Of a stretch of 64,000 nt of DNA, positions 35,801-51,901 are shown one piece after another. The notes under the pieces are model-generated. The model was not told the origin of the DNA and did no database searches. It saw only the letters and a program-made list of their open reading frames with translations. The stretch comes from Ditylenchus dipsaci (taxonomy: Eukaryota; Nematoda; Chromadorea; Rhabditida; Anguinidae), in contig SADC01000318.1 of the NCBI GenBank assembly GCA_004194705.1, positions 372,001-436,000 of the forward strand, given 5' to 3'. Each line of letters starts with the position of its first letter. Position 1 is the first letter of the stretch. A program made the position numbers and the translations under genes.

Positions 35801-38602
35801 GCCCCCTAATTCGCTGAAAAATGCCCACTAATCAAAGATCGAATTTTTCTCAATTTTGGCGTTTACTTTACAAAAAAAGGAAAAGGACAAATAATGCAAT
35901 TGAAAGCTGATATCATGGTTTCAATAAGAGTTTCTCTAAGAACAATATGTTGCTCAGCCAATTTGTTCTCCGACTCGAAGACGAACAAGAAGCAAGGATG
36001 AACTTCCTATACGCATCGCCTATAAGGACACCGGCTCAATTCCCACTGATTGTACACCCTTTTTTCTCTTTTTTAGAAAGTTTACCAACTTCTAGAACCG
36101 AAAGCTATCGAGAAATCGATAGCAATCATTTCCAGCGCTGTTTCGCCATCAGCAAATTCCCTAATTTGGGTATTTCATTCAAATGACCATCGAAATTAAT
36201 GAAAACTAGCCAAAATGATGCGTATTTATTTTTGTATAGCATGAGCCTCCACCGATTTTATTTATGTACTTTGATTTATTTATGTACTTTGGGTGGGGGC
36301 CGGTTAGTGGTGCACCGGTTTTTTCACCAAAAAAAAGTTTTTAATAGTGATCAAGTTGAGGCAGGAGTGCACTTTATGGGGTTGTCCAAAAGTGGGTTTT
36401 TTTAGGGAAAGTATTTCATAGCCCTGAGAACGATAGAAACGGCAAAAAAATGTGTGGGAAGGCCATTTTTCGAAAAAAAAATTTCGAACCACAGGGGATC
36501 ATGGTTTTTTAGTCAAAATTTCAAAAATTTAAATTGGCGCCTTTTGAATTTAAAAGGGTATAAAGGCTGTATAGGGAGGGGAAGGGAATTAAAGGGGGCC
36601 AGTTTTATAGCAGAACGTTAGCAAAGTGATTGTTTGTATTCTTCGGCTGTCCTACCATGTTTTTCAACTGGGCCGTGGCAAAAAGAGACTCTATATGCAT
36701 TTTTTGATCAAGAGCACTTCTCGGAATCATGTCTAAGGTAAATGAGTGCGCGCATCTCTAACTCTCAAGCCCTGAGCCCCTTCGGGGCGCAGGGGCTTGG
36801 GGGCTTAGAGTTGAGATGCGCACACCCACATACCTTAGACACAAATCACTCGAAAGTGACTCTGGATGCATGAAAAAGCATGCATACCAGAGCTTATTTA
36901 TGCGGTAGGCCCCAGTATTCAAAACTATGTTCAACATCTTCTTGTGAGTGGGCCCTGTGTGATAAGTGGCCCCTTTTATTCCCTTCCCCTCCCTATACAG
37001 CCTTTATTCCCTTTTAAATTCAAAAGGCGCCAATTTAAATTTTGAAATTTTGACTAAAAAACCATGATCCCCTTGTGGTTCGAAATTTTTTTTTCGAAAA
37101 TGGCCTTCCCACACATTTTTTGCCGTTTCTATCGTTCTCAGGGCCTATGAAATACTTTCCCCTAAAAAAACCCACTTTTGGGCAACCCCCATAAAGTGCA
37201 CTTTAGCCCAAGTTGATTACGGTGATTGAATTAGTTATGATCAACATGATCACCTTATTCCACATTGCTTCTATGGTTACTAATAGACGGTTAACAGTAT
37301 TATTATGATTATCATAATAAAAATGTGAAAGTATAAACAAATTTTTGGTGTAAAAATCGGTGGCCCCGCCCACCCGCAAAGTACATAAGGTCCATTTTAT
37401 TTATTTATAAACGCGTTTAGTGACTTTCTAGAGTCAGAATTTCATAAAGAACCAGATAGAATTTTTACACACCGAAATCACTTCAGAAAAACACGTTAGC
37501 TAGCGAAGGTTTGACCAAGGAACAAAAGAGTAATATTGAGGGGCAGGATTTCACTATTATTCTGGCACTGACGTTTTTTTACAATGTTAATCTACATGCT
37601 CATTTACAACCATATGATGAAAATGACGCCAGGAAGCAGGGCTAAATTTTGAGTATAAGGTTGCATATGAGTATGTAAATTAAATTACGAAAAAACGTCA
37701 GTTCCAGGATACTACCGAAAAGTTCTGAGATAGTCCTGTATAGGATGTCATGGAATTGGACATCGTTGGGTGTTTTTAGAATTCTAGCCCCAACCATATA
37801 CTAACTATTTCTCTGCTCGATATCTCAAATAAGAGCTTAGAGTCTTGGCTACATTTTGGTGTCTTAACTTGTGACTTGTAAAAAAAAAGTCAGAAATTTT
37901 TAGTGAAACCAGTCAAAGAAAAACCCTGAAAACCATCGATTTTCGGAAATTTGGCCTATTTTAGCCCGGTTACAAGCTCCGGTAGGTGTAAAAGCCTGTG
38001 CTGATAGTCTTATTGGATAGTCAAGAGTGTAAGGAACATTTTGACACTAAACTTGTAAATAAAAGAAAAAATACGGTTTATAGCCAATGGTTGTCGAACC
38101 TGTGACCTAAGGCGATGCGTATAGGAAGTTCACCCCCCCCCTCCCTGAAGAAAAAAATTTTAATTTAAAATCAGGGGCAATTTTCAGTAATTAGTGGGCG
38201 AAATTAAGTATTAGCTTTTCATTTTGCCGTACGATTTTCCAAAAAAACATTAAGGTGCATTTGACCCATGGAGTGTGTTAGGGACTAGCGTCTCAATACC
38301 CGACCAACACCAGATTGCAATTATGACGCCCGGCGCTGCTCATTGCTCAGACATGTATGCAGCTTATGATGGAGAGCCAATAAGGCTGTCTGAGACGAGA
38401 AAAAGAGTTATGGAAGAGGTCAACTATTATTTGAGAAGTGGTCTAGAGACACAGAAAACAAACAGCGATTCTTTTAATGGAGCAGAGAGTATGTGATTTT
38501 TTGAAAAGAAATATAAACCTAATGACAAATTTTTCAGCCCTTACCTACTCAAAAACGATAACTGGTGTAGTACTTTTCCTCCTTATAACTATTATAAATT
38601 GA
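14885..38602 (+). CDS. Family S28 serine carboxypeptidase/aminopeptidase (PRSS16 / K12H4.7-like), 12 exons
   Basis: Secreted or lysosomal proline-type exopeptidase of the prolyl carboxypeptidase/thymus-specific serine protease family, about 540 residues, the usual size. Exons by splice site and frame: 14885-15112, 16296-16498, 16588-16724, 20688-20781, 21543-21677, 21743-21845, 21896-22096, 27346-27410, 35528-35665, 35730-35754 (25 nt), 38255-38488, 38538-38602. The start MTIYPAILLLIALG opens a signal peptide. The nucleophile serine is in GGSYPG (its last glycine codon spans the exon 3/4 junction), the aspartate in PNGAFDPWS (exons 10-11), the histidine in GAAHCSDMY (exon 11). Exon 4 has the family block VASSAPL; exon 8 CNEFGW. 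The C-terminus TGVVLFLLITIIN is hydrophobic, so a membrane tail or GPI signal is possible. Exons 4, 5 and 7 and the exon 4 donor each read as lacking one base in a short homopolymer, more likely assembly error than decay. An AATAAA lies at 38630. Exon borders are inferred; family identity is firm. Confidence 0.88.
16075..16245. repeat. Small inverted element with CTCGCCAACAAAAAA units
   Basis: Left units CTCGCCAACAAAAAATTCGA face right AATTTTTTGTTGGCGAG. It lies in S28 intron 1. Confidence 0.6.
17079..17690 (-). pseudogene. piggyBac transposase, C-terminal part, frameshifted
   Basis: Segments in order on the minus strand: LIVSWNDNRPVTILST, then YNTFMVGVNRMEQNISNCRV, KSKK and a Trp-rich stretch leading to AIHNAWQ, LDYLGFRRY, and finally a cysteine-rich tail with YCGVCDSRIKDICNKCNVG and LCMNCFKEFH ending in a stop at 17079-17081. 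This is the usual piggyBac order: last part of the DDE domain followed by the C-terminal zinc-binding domain. The segments lie in different frames with internal stops, and the N-terminal half is missing. Confidence 0.75.
17731..17908. mobile_element. hAT-like MITE built of GGGAATATTCCC repeats
   Basis: The ends TAGGGTTGTAC and (reverse) TAGAGTTGTAG are flanked by perfect 8-bp duplications AAACAGCC (17723-17730, 17909-17916). The interior is a run of palindromic GGGAATATTCCCGGG units, so it can fold completely. Confidence 0.8.
18160..19330. other. S28 intron 3 sequence, nothing recognised
   Basis: Contains a GGTAGGGTAGGTA-type tract (18480-18570) and AGTCTCA repeats (19050-19145). No coding pattern. 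Confidence 0.5.
19450..20597. mobile_element. MULE-like element with tandem palindromic terminal repeats, 8-bp target duplication
   Basis: The ends are inverted copies of GGCAACCAGACAAATACAG. Next to each end lie tandem units containing the 12-bp palindrome TGTCGCGCGACA followed by AATACAGTTTTT; about five units are on the left (19485-19675) and five on the right (20405-20580), in opposite orientation. Perfect 8-bp direct repeats GTGTGCGC flank the element (19442-19449 and 20598-20605). The interior carries the 3-exon transposase fragment. An 8-bp duplication also fits hAT; the coding fragment argues for MULE. Confidence 0.85.
19734..20358 (+). CDS. MULE-type transposase C-terminal fragment inside a non-autonomous element, 3 exons
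   Basis: Exons 19734-19868, 19979-20118 and 20160-20358 join in frame to 157 residues. An acidic N-terminus (MSSESEDENGDELSF) is followed by RPVTNNAVESWNKEYSAHF, the NNAVExW motif that follows the catalytic domain in Mutator-like transposases, then a charged helix (EERIHAIVNEWNAQRKN). The DDE catalytic domain is absent and no SWIM finger follows, so this cannot be a complete transposase; it may bind DNA or be inert. The gene lies between the two terminal arms of the 19450-20597 element, inside intron 3 of the S28 gene. A tttag acceptor ends 10 nt before the ATG. Intact splice sites and an open frame suggest a recent insertion. Confidence 0.65.
20801..21504. repeat. Inverted-repeat element filling S28 intron 4
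   Basis: The arms run from GCTACCGGAGTATACCCCCC (20808) to its inverse near 21490 and include AGTGTTTCCAAACACCCTAT. The same family occurs at about 60085-61140 in the PNKD intron. Its insertion next to exon 4 leaves an odd donor region. Confidence 0.7.
21060..21300. repeat. GC-hairpin repeat, copy 2
   Basis: Left CTGGTATGCATAC and GTCTAAGGTATGTGGGTGTG; centre AAGCCCCCTGCGCCCC facing its inverse; right CGCGCACTCACTTACCTTAG. It lies inside a larger inverted element (about 20801-21504) that fills S28 intron 4. Confidence 0.75.
23610..24530. repeat. Inverted-repeat element with nested 24103-24341 foldback
   Basis: The arms contain AAAATCGGTTTAAACCACTT (23636) and its inverse (24492). The nested foldback has ends TTAAAGGGGCATGCCCGTGC and inverse. 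Confidence 0.65.
23840..24065. repeat. GC-hairpin repeat, copy 3
   Basis: Diverged copy with CCTCTACACCCCCTCCGGGG centre and CTCACTTACCTTAGAGATGA on the right, inside a 23610-24530 inverted element. Confidence 0.7.
25165..26030. repeat. Dispersed repeat R1, copy 1
   Basis: Shares in direct order with 36110-38010: AAATTCCCTAATTT...CAAATGACCATC, AAAATGATGC, GACTTTCTAGAGT-like and AATGACG(T/C)CAGGAAGCAG blocks. No coding content is recognised. Confidence 0.6.
26359..26496. repeat. Truncated CCGTATTTTTTCT MITE (right part)
   Basis: Only the right end (TTATTAGAAAAAATACGG at about 26477-26494) and internal family sequence are present, inside the 24879-26887 element. Confidence 0.5.
28166..29170. 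repeat. 1.0-kb inverted-repeat element in S28 intron 8
   Basis: Ends TTCTAGTATACACCCTTCAC and inverse; the arms, several hundred bp long, include CAAATTAGCTTGGGGGACCA and AAATTGGCGCCTTTTGAATT. Core is GC-hairpin copy 4. No target duplication could be settled. Confidence 0.7.
28545..28795. repeat. GC-hairpin repeat, copy 4
   Basis: Reverse orientation; centre CAAGCCCCTGCGCCCCGAAG. It forms the core of the 28166-29170 inverted element. Confidence 0.75.
29171..31500. other. S28 intron 8 sequence, inverted-repeat remnants
   Basis: An inverted pair near 29330-29580 and 29620-29815 (CAGTGAAATTATCTGGCGCA and inverse) is visible; otherwise no feature. Confidence 0.5.
31525..31920. repeat. Inverted element with GATCAATTTACC units and tRNA T-arm-like motif
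   Basis: GGTAAATTGATCTGCAG on the left faces several CAGATCAATTTACCTG units on the right. The 13-bp word CAACCTGGAGGGG lies on both sides (about 31514 and 31913), a possible long target duplication. The motif GGGATTCGAACC is at 31817. Confidence 0.55.
32003..32310. repeat. Inverted element with tandem GGTGAATTCATCCAA arms
   Basis: About six GGTGAATTCATCCAA units on the left (32007-32095) and five inverse units on the right (32235-32310). Confidence 0.7.
32944..33214. mobile_element. hAT-type MITE, 8-bp target duplication
   Basis: Ends AGTGTTCTCAATAGTCAGAG and inverse, flanked by GTTCCGAG (32936-32943, 33215-33222); 271 bp with no coding sequence. Confidence 0.8.
33490..33625. repeat. Short minisatellite of GTTGGTGGTACCC units
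   Basis: Seven to nine degenerate copies of a GG(T/A)NNTGGTACC word. Confidence 0.6.
34289..34549. mobile_element. CCGTATATTCTC-type MITE
   Basis: 261 bp, TA on both sides, inverted ends CCGTATATTCTC; the right arm has three GGGGCCTTCTATTAGAGA units. Confidence 0.8.
34560..34728. mobile_element. Tc1/mariner-type MITE (CAGTCAACTCTCGATTTAAC)
   Basis: 169 bp with TA on both sides; the arms repeat TTCGTTAAATCGAGAG. The same family as 47157-47340, and directly next to the 34289-34549 MITE. Confidence 0.8.
36350..37215. repeat. Inverted-repeat element interrupting a dispersed repeat
   Basis: The arms AGTGCACTTTATGGGG and CCCCATAAAGTGCACT bracket the unit, with GCCATTTTTCG-type inner arms and GC-hairpin copy 5 as core. 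Confidence 0.65.
36665..36910. repeat. GC-hairpin repeat, copy 5
   Basis: Reverse orientation, same flanks as copy 4, core of an inverted element (about 36350-37215). Confidence 0.75.
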
Positions 38603-38629
38603 GCATCCAAATTTTGCTACTACTGTCAG

Positions 38630-38635
38630 AATAAA
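38630..38635 (+). terminator. Poly(A) signal of S28
   Basis: AATAAA 28 nt after the stop. Confidence 0.6.
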
Positions 38636-38665
38636 AATTAACCATTGGTACAACATTGAGACAAC

Positions 38666-38671
38666 TTTATT
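38666..38671 (-). terminator. Poly(A) signal of EFTUD2
   Basis: AATAAA on the minus strand about 100 nt after the stop; only 30 nt from the opposing S28 signal. Confidence 0.6.
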
Positions 38672-38770
38672 AACGACAACCAAACAAGAAGACATTGACT
38701 TTCCTCACAACAAAAATAATTATAACCACGAGGATAACAATGGTGATCAGCATAAGCAAGGATGAGTTTC

Positions 38771-47084
<8,314 letters not shown>

Positions 47085-47099
47085 GACTTTTTTTTTTAT

Positions 47100-47109
47100 C
47101 TAAAAAGAA
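47100..47109 (-). promoter_or_regulatory. Candidate trans-splice acceptor of EFTUD2
   Basis: On the minus strand TTCTTTTTAG ends 15 nt before the ATG at 47084. Confidence 0.5.
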
Positions 47110-47156
47110 CCATATTGGACTACGGTTTTTAGCAGAAATGATGGCAAATGATAGTA

Positions 47157-47340
47157 CAGTCAAGTCTCGATTTAACGAACCCCTGGGACCGCCAAAAATG
47201 TTCGTTAAATCGAAGGTTTCGTTAAATCGAGAGCTTATTATAGTCATTTTATTTAATCGGTGGCCAAATAGCCACCAAAAAAGGTTCGTTAAATCAAGAG
47301 TTTCGTTAAATCGGGGTTTCGTTAAATCGAGACTTGACTG
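47157..47340. mobile_element. Tc1/mariner-type MITE (CAGTCAAGTCTCGATTTAAC)
   Basis: 184 bp, inverted ends CAGTCAAGTCTCGATTTAAC, TA duplication, just upstream of the EFTUD2 start. Same family as 34560-34728. Confidence 0.8.
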
Positions 47341-47678
47341 TAGTAAACCGCAGGATGAATAAAGTAAATTTGCGGAATTCTGAGAAAAAAAATATTGTGG
47401 ACCAATGCTTTCTAGATTATCTAGAAGAAGACCATATTTTTCCAAAATAATAGGACACCGAAAAACTGCTTTAAAAGTGTGGAACTTTCACGTATGATTA
47501 AAAACGCACCGCATGTAATTCACCCTGAATCACAGGCCCTGTATATACCATTCGATAGAGCAAGGAAAACTTCACCGGATGGTGTTCAAAAATAATACGA
47601 AAAACAGCGTTCGGGGTGTGAAGTATAAGTCCAAAAGAAAACCAAAAAGAAATTTTTAAAAATATTTTGACGTAAAAC

Positions 47679-48364
47679 GGGCAATACTTTTTTTTGTCAC
47701 AGATTCACTTCTTTTTGTCACAGATTCACTTTTTTCTGTCACAGATTTGATTTGTCACAGATTCACTTTTTTCTGTCACAGATTCACTTTTTTTTGTCAC
47801 AGATTCACTTTTTTTTGTCCCAGATTTCCTCATTTCTGTCCCAGATTTAGCTCAAACCACAGGGGGACCAAGCACTTACAAAATTGGTCAAAAAATTTTC
47901 TCTCATAACAGCCTGAAAGTTTTTCTATAACGTTTCTATCATGTTTTAAGCATTTTCGCCAAAAATTATTTTTTCCGCAAAAATTTTTGCCTTGGGGACC
48001 AAGGTAGTCCAAAGTTTTCAGGAGCCTGAAATGGGACCTTGGTCCCCCAAGGCAAAAATTTTTGCGGAAAAAATAATTTTTGGCGAAAATGCTTAAAACA
48101 TGATAGAAACGTTATAGAAAAACTTTCAGGCTGTTATGAGAGAAAATTTTTTGACCAATTTTGTAAGTGCTTGGTCCCCCCTGTGGTTTGAGCTAAATCT
48201 GGGACAGAAATGAGGAAATCTGGGACAAAAAAAAGTGAATCTGTGACAAAAAAAAGTGAATCTGTGACAGAAAAAAGTGAATCTGTGACAAATCAAATCT
48301 GTGACAGAAAAAAGTGAATCTGTGACAAAAAGAAGTGAATCTGTGACAAAAAAAAGTTTTGCCC
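47679..48364. mobile_element. Foldback element with tandem TGTCACAGATTCAC arms, 9-bp target duplication
   Basis: Near-perfect inverted repeat, ends GGGCAATAC / GGGCAAAAC, arms of about eight units each of TTTTTTGTCACAGATTCAC, flanked by the perfect 9-bp duplication ACGTAAAAC (47670-47678, 48365-48373). A 9-bp duplication is typical of Mutator-like elements. No coding sequence. Confidence 0.85.
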
Positions 48365-48427
48365 ACGTAAAACTCGGATTTTTTTTAGGAAAATCTATGT
48401 TTTTGACACCGGATTCGTGTTCAGCGT

Positions 48428-49386
48428 GGTGGTGCGCAAAACAGATAAATTTATCTGAACCAGTGTTTTCAAAAGTCAAGGTCAAGTTCAAGGTCAAGGT
48501 CAAGGTAAAACTTGACTTTAAAACTTCAAGGTCGTTTTTCTCGATTTTTAGTAAGGAAAATGGGTCTGAATTTTTTTTCCTATCCCTTAAAGTCAAGATT
48601 TTGCGCTGAACAAAACGTACTTTTCAGAATTACGATATAATTTTTGCACGATGAGATATAGCCTAAAGTCAAGGTAAAATCACCTTGATTTTAGCGAAAG
48701 TCAAGGTCAAGGTAAAATCAAGGTGATTTTACCTTGACTTTAGGCTATATCTCATCGTGCAAAAATTATATCGTTATTCTGAAAAGTACGTTTTGTTCAG
48801 CGCAAAATCTTGACTTTAGGGAATAGGAAAAAAATTCAGACCCATTTTCCTTACTAGAAATCGAGAAAAACGACTTTGAAGTTTTAAAGTCAAGTTTTAC
48901 CTTGACCTTGACCTTGAACTTGACCTTGACTTTTGAAAACACTGATCTGAACCGATAAATTTATCTGCCAGATATAATTTTATCTGACAAATAAAACTTA
49001 TCTGCCAGATAAAATTCGAATTTTAAATAAAAATCATTAGAAAATTAAAAAATGGGTTTCGCAGTTGCAAATCTATAGAAATTTACAAGAATAATAGTGA
49101 CTAAAATATTTGATGGGTTTCGTCAGAAATCCTGGCTGAAAAATTTGGAAACCCATCAGCTATTTTAACCACTATTATTCTTAAAAATTTCTATAGATTT
49201 GCAAGTGTGTAACCCATTTTTTATTTTTTTAATGATTTTGATTTAAACATCGAATTTTATCTGACCGATAAAATTTTATCTATAAGATAAAATTTTATCT
49301 GGCAGATAAGTTTTATTTGTCAGATAAAATTGTATCTGGCAGATAAATTTATCGGTTCAGATAAATTTATCTGTTTTGCGCACCAC
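48428..49386. mobile_element. Foldback element with CTGCCAGATAAAATT arms, nested host of a hAT MITE
   Basis: The ends GGTGGTGCGCAAAACAG / CTGTTTTGCGCACCAC are flanked by the 9-bp repeat GTTCAGCGT (48419-48427, 49387-49395). The arms are tandem TTATCTGNCAGATAAA-type palindromic units. The 48461-48944 element is inserted in the left arm. Confidence 0.8.
48461..48944. mobile_element. hAT-type MITE, 8-bp target duplication
   Basis: A 484-bp near-perfect palindrome with ends CAGTGTTTTC / GAAAACACTG and direct repeats ATCTGAAC (48453-48460, 48945-48952). The arms contain GTCAAGGTCAAGG repeats. It sits inside another foldback element. Confidence 0.85.
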
Positions 49387-49703
49387 GTTCAGCGTAGTAA
49401 AATTGCTTAAAAAAATGCTCTCAAATTTTGAAAGTCACTGCAAATTTTTGAATTCCGCTCGAGACAAAACCTATTCAAATATTAAAAATTATATATTTTT
49501 TGTCTCAAGCGGAATTCGAAAATTTGCAGTGACTTTCAAAATTTGAAAATTTGGAAAATTCGCCGAATCAACAATCTGTTCAAGCTGGCTCTACCCCGTT
49601 TCCGCCCAAATTCTTTCCGCCAAAAATCGTTATAGCCAAAACCCGTTACATTTTCAACTAATTAGTTTGCTATATACGGGTTTTCTAAGTAATTTCTTCG
49701 ATA

Positions 49704-49757
49704 CCGTATTTCCTCTAATAGAGCCCCCGGGGCTCTATTAGAAGCATGCAATTTTTT
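49704..49757. repeat. Broken CCGTATTTCCTCT MITE end
   Basis: The left end CCGTATTTCCTCTAATAGAG and a GGGGCTCTATTAGAAG stretch are present, but no matching outer right end follows. A larger inverted pair (GGCTCTACCCCGTTTC near 49589, GGAACGGGGTAGAGCC near 49898) surrounds it. Confidence 0.55.
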
Positions 49758-49992
49758 CAAACTTCAAGTGGTCTGAAACTTCTGTTTTCATTTACTGTTT
49801 GAGCTATGTCAAAAGTGCCTGTTAGATTTTTGAAATACCTAGCGGGCACTTTTTACACATCTCAAACAGTAACGATATTTGGCGTAAACAATTGGGCGGG
49901 AACGGGGTAGAGCCTTCAAGCTAGAGAGCTTTTATTTCTTCTTTCGTCGCATTATTGAAATTTTTAGGGGATCTTGTATCTTACAAATCGAG

Positions 49993-50314
49993 ATGTTGAT
50001 TAAACCGTTAGCTTCAAACAATGTGTTGATGCCCAAGAAAACTGTACAAGCTTATTTGAAAGTTCCTCAACCGCCTTCGCTAAGTCTAAGCAGGTAATTT
50101 TTAATGTGAGCTCTTAAATATCGTTTTATCATTTGCAGATAGATTCCGGCAAAGAGACACGAGCTATATTTGGATTATTCCTGAAGAAATCTTGCCAGAC
50201 CGGTACGTCCTTCGCCAGCCATGGTATACCCAAAGTGATTTTAGAAAAAAAAATGCTATGCGACGGAAAAATGACCACGGAAAATGTCCTACACTCATTG
50301 ATTTTCCGCAGTAA
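49993..50314 (+). CDS. Unrecognised small basic protein, 90 residues, two exons
   Basis: Exons 49993-50093 and 50143-50314, joined through AG at the first donor and A at the second exon; the acceptor used is cagatag ending at 50142. The protein starts MLIKPLASNNVLMPKKTVQ, contains RDTSYIWIIPEEILPDRYV and QPWYTQSDFRKKNA, and ends LIDFPQ. It has no predicted membrane segment, is basic, and its N-terminus could be mitochondrial. A splice-like acceptor (tttttag, ending 49966) sits 26 nt before the ATG, as in the other genes here. I do not recognise the family; a mitochondrial ribosomal or respiratory-complex accessory subunit is only a guess from size and charge. An overlapping frame across exon 2 is open on the other strand but shows no protein-like pattern. 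Confidence 0.5.
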
Positions 50315-50544
50315 ACTACTGACTTCCTGCAGTAAATACATAGACAAAAGTATTTCTCGGTGTTTTTCAAATGACTGTAAGGAACGCCATACGACTTGAT
50401 ACATCAACATCAAATCTTCCGAAAAGTAGCTCGAAATTTTCCGAAGAATACCGTTATTATCATTTTATATCATATCATGGGACTTGGCAAAAAGAGACTC
50501 TATTTGCATTTTATGATTAAGAGTACTTCTCGGAATTAAGATTA

Positions 50545-50680
50545 CCGTATATTCTCTATTAAACCCCCATGGGGGATTATTTTTCAACCCCTAAAAATCG
50601 GAAAAATTAAGGGTCGATTTTGAGATTTTTGGTTGCTCAACCAACAGCTGAAAAGTGGAATCAAGAAAGCTCGTGCTAAT
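50545..50680. repeat. Truncated CCGTATATTCTC MITE
   Basis: A left end CCGTATATTCTCTATTAAAC after TA, with the family's internal TTTTGAGATTTTTGG part, ends near 50680 without a right end. Confidence 0.55.
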
Positions 50681-51274
50681 TAAAGGGCCATCGCCGTCTC
50701 CGAAAACGGTTGTCCTCCGCCAATTCAATTATTTTTATCGTTGGATTTACATACGAATTTTTCAACTTGGTTTCTAAGAAAAGTGGAATATCCACCTGGG
50801 TGGCCCGAAAAATTAAATTTTTGTGAACAACAAAAACAATCCAATCATTCTGACGTAAAATCGTGGGGAATTGTGCTTGTTAGTACCGGATTTGCAATTT
50901 TAGCCTTGAACCTCCAAAAACCGAGGTGGGTACTACATGGTCAGGTCGGTATTCACCTGAGAACCCACTTCGGAGTGGCCAAAAGGCAAAAATAATTGGT
51001 TTTTGAGGGTTTACTAAAGGGGGGTACACTTTCTATGAAAAAGCGATTGAGCGAATCAGAATTTCAGTCCGATGGGCTTAATCGCTAAGAATTCCACAAT
51101 TATCCATTTTAAACCACTTCAAACTAGTACAAACCCCTCGATTTCGAGCGATTGAGCCCATCGGACTGGAATTCTGATTCGGGGCGAGGTGGTTAAACCA
51201 AGATTTTTGACTCAAGAAACCCGATTCTCACACGATTTTTGTATGATAACATAACCGTTTTTTGATTTGACTTA

Positions 51275-51429
51275 CCGTATTTCTCTAATAATGACCCCCT
51301 CTCTAATAATGACCCCCCTCTTATTTTTGACTAGGATTTCAGAGTTAAGGCCATTTTTGATTGACAATTTCGGGATTTTTGAGGGGTTGAAAAATAATGA
51401 CCCCGGGGTCATTATTAAAGAAAATACGG
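51275..51429. mobile_element. CCGTATTTCTCT-type MITE
   Basis: 155 bp, nearly the same sequence as the EFTUD2 intron copy in opposite orientation, flanked by TA. Confidence 0.8.
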
Positions 51430-51901
51430 TAATTTATTTTTCAGGGCATCCAGTCGGAAGTCCACCGGACCAGGTAGTACCCCCTTAGGTTTTGGGGTCC
51501 ACGTGGGTAAAATCGCACTAAAATCATAGAATCTCAGACACCGGAAAGTTACCTCAACGACTTGAATGCTACCTGAACTACTCATAGAACTCGAAAGACT
51601 CATTTAGGACTAAATTTCTTAGGGTTAAAATTTTAGCTGAATTAAATTAAGCTTCTTGGCCAAAACTAATAAAAGTGATTATTTTGCTAAATAAGTGGTA
51701 AAGTAGGCTGTAAACAAAATAGTTTATGAAATCAGCAGTAAAGTTTGAGGGGTCAACAAAAAAGGGGTCAACAATGTTGAGGGTCAACTTTTCGCTCGAG
51801 ACAAAAAATATTTAAACAAGTGCGAAAAGTCAATTTAAATGTTTTACGTGAACTAAATGTTTACGTTTTACGTGAAAATTATTTTCACTAATTTCCAAGT
51901 A

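Larger units (their letters stand above)
36110..38130. repeat. Dispersed repeat R1, copy 2, split by an insertion
   Basis: The same blocks as copy 1 but separated by about 1.1 kb of inverted element (roughly 36270-37390). Its outer arms (AAGGATGAACTTCCTATACG at 35994 and its inverse near 38110) suggest the repeat itself lies in a larger inverted element in S28 intron 10. Confidence 0.6.

Noticed and set aside
48126..48596. 156-codon frame with repeated FFCHRFT
   Set aside because: Produced by the TGTCACAGATTCAC arm of a foldback element.
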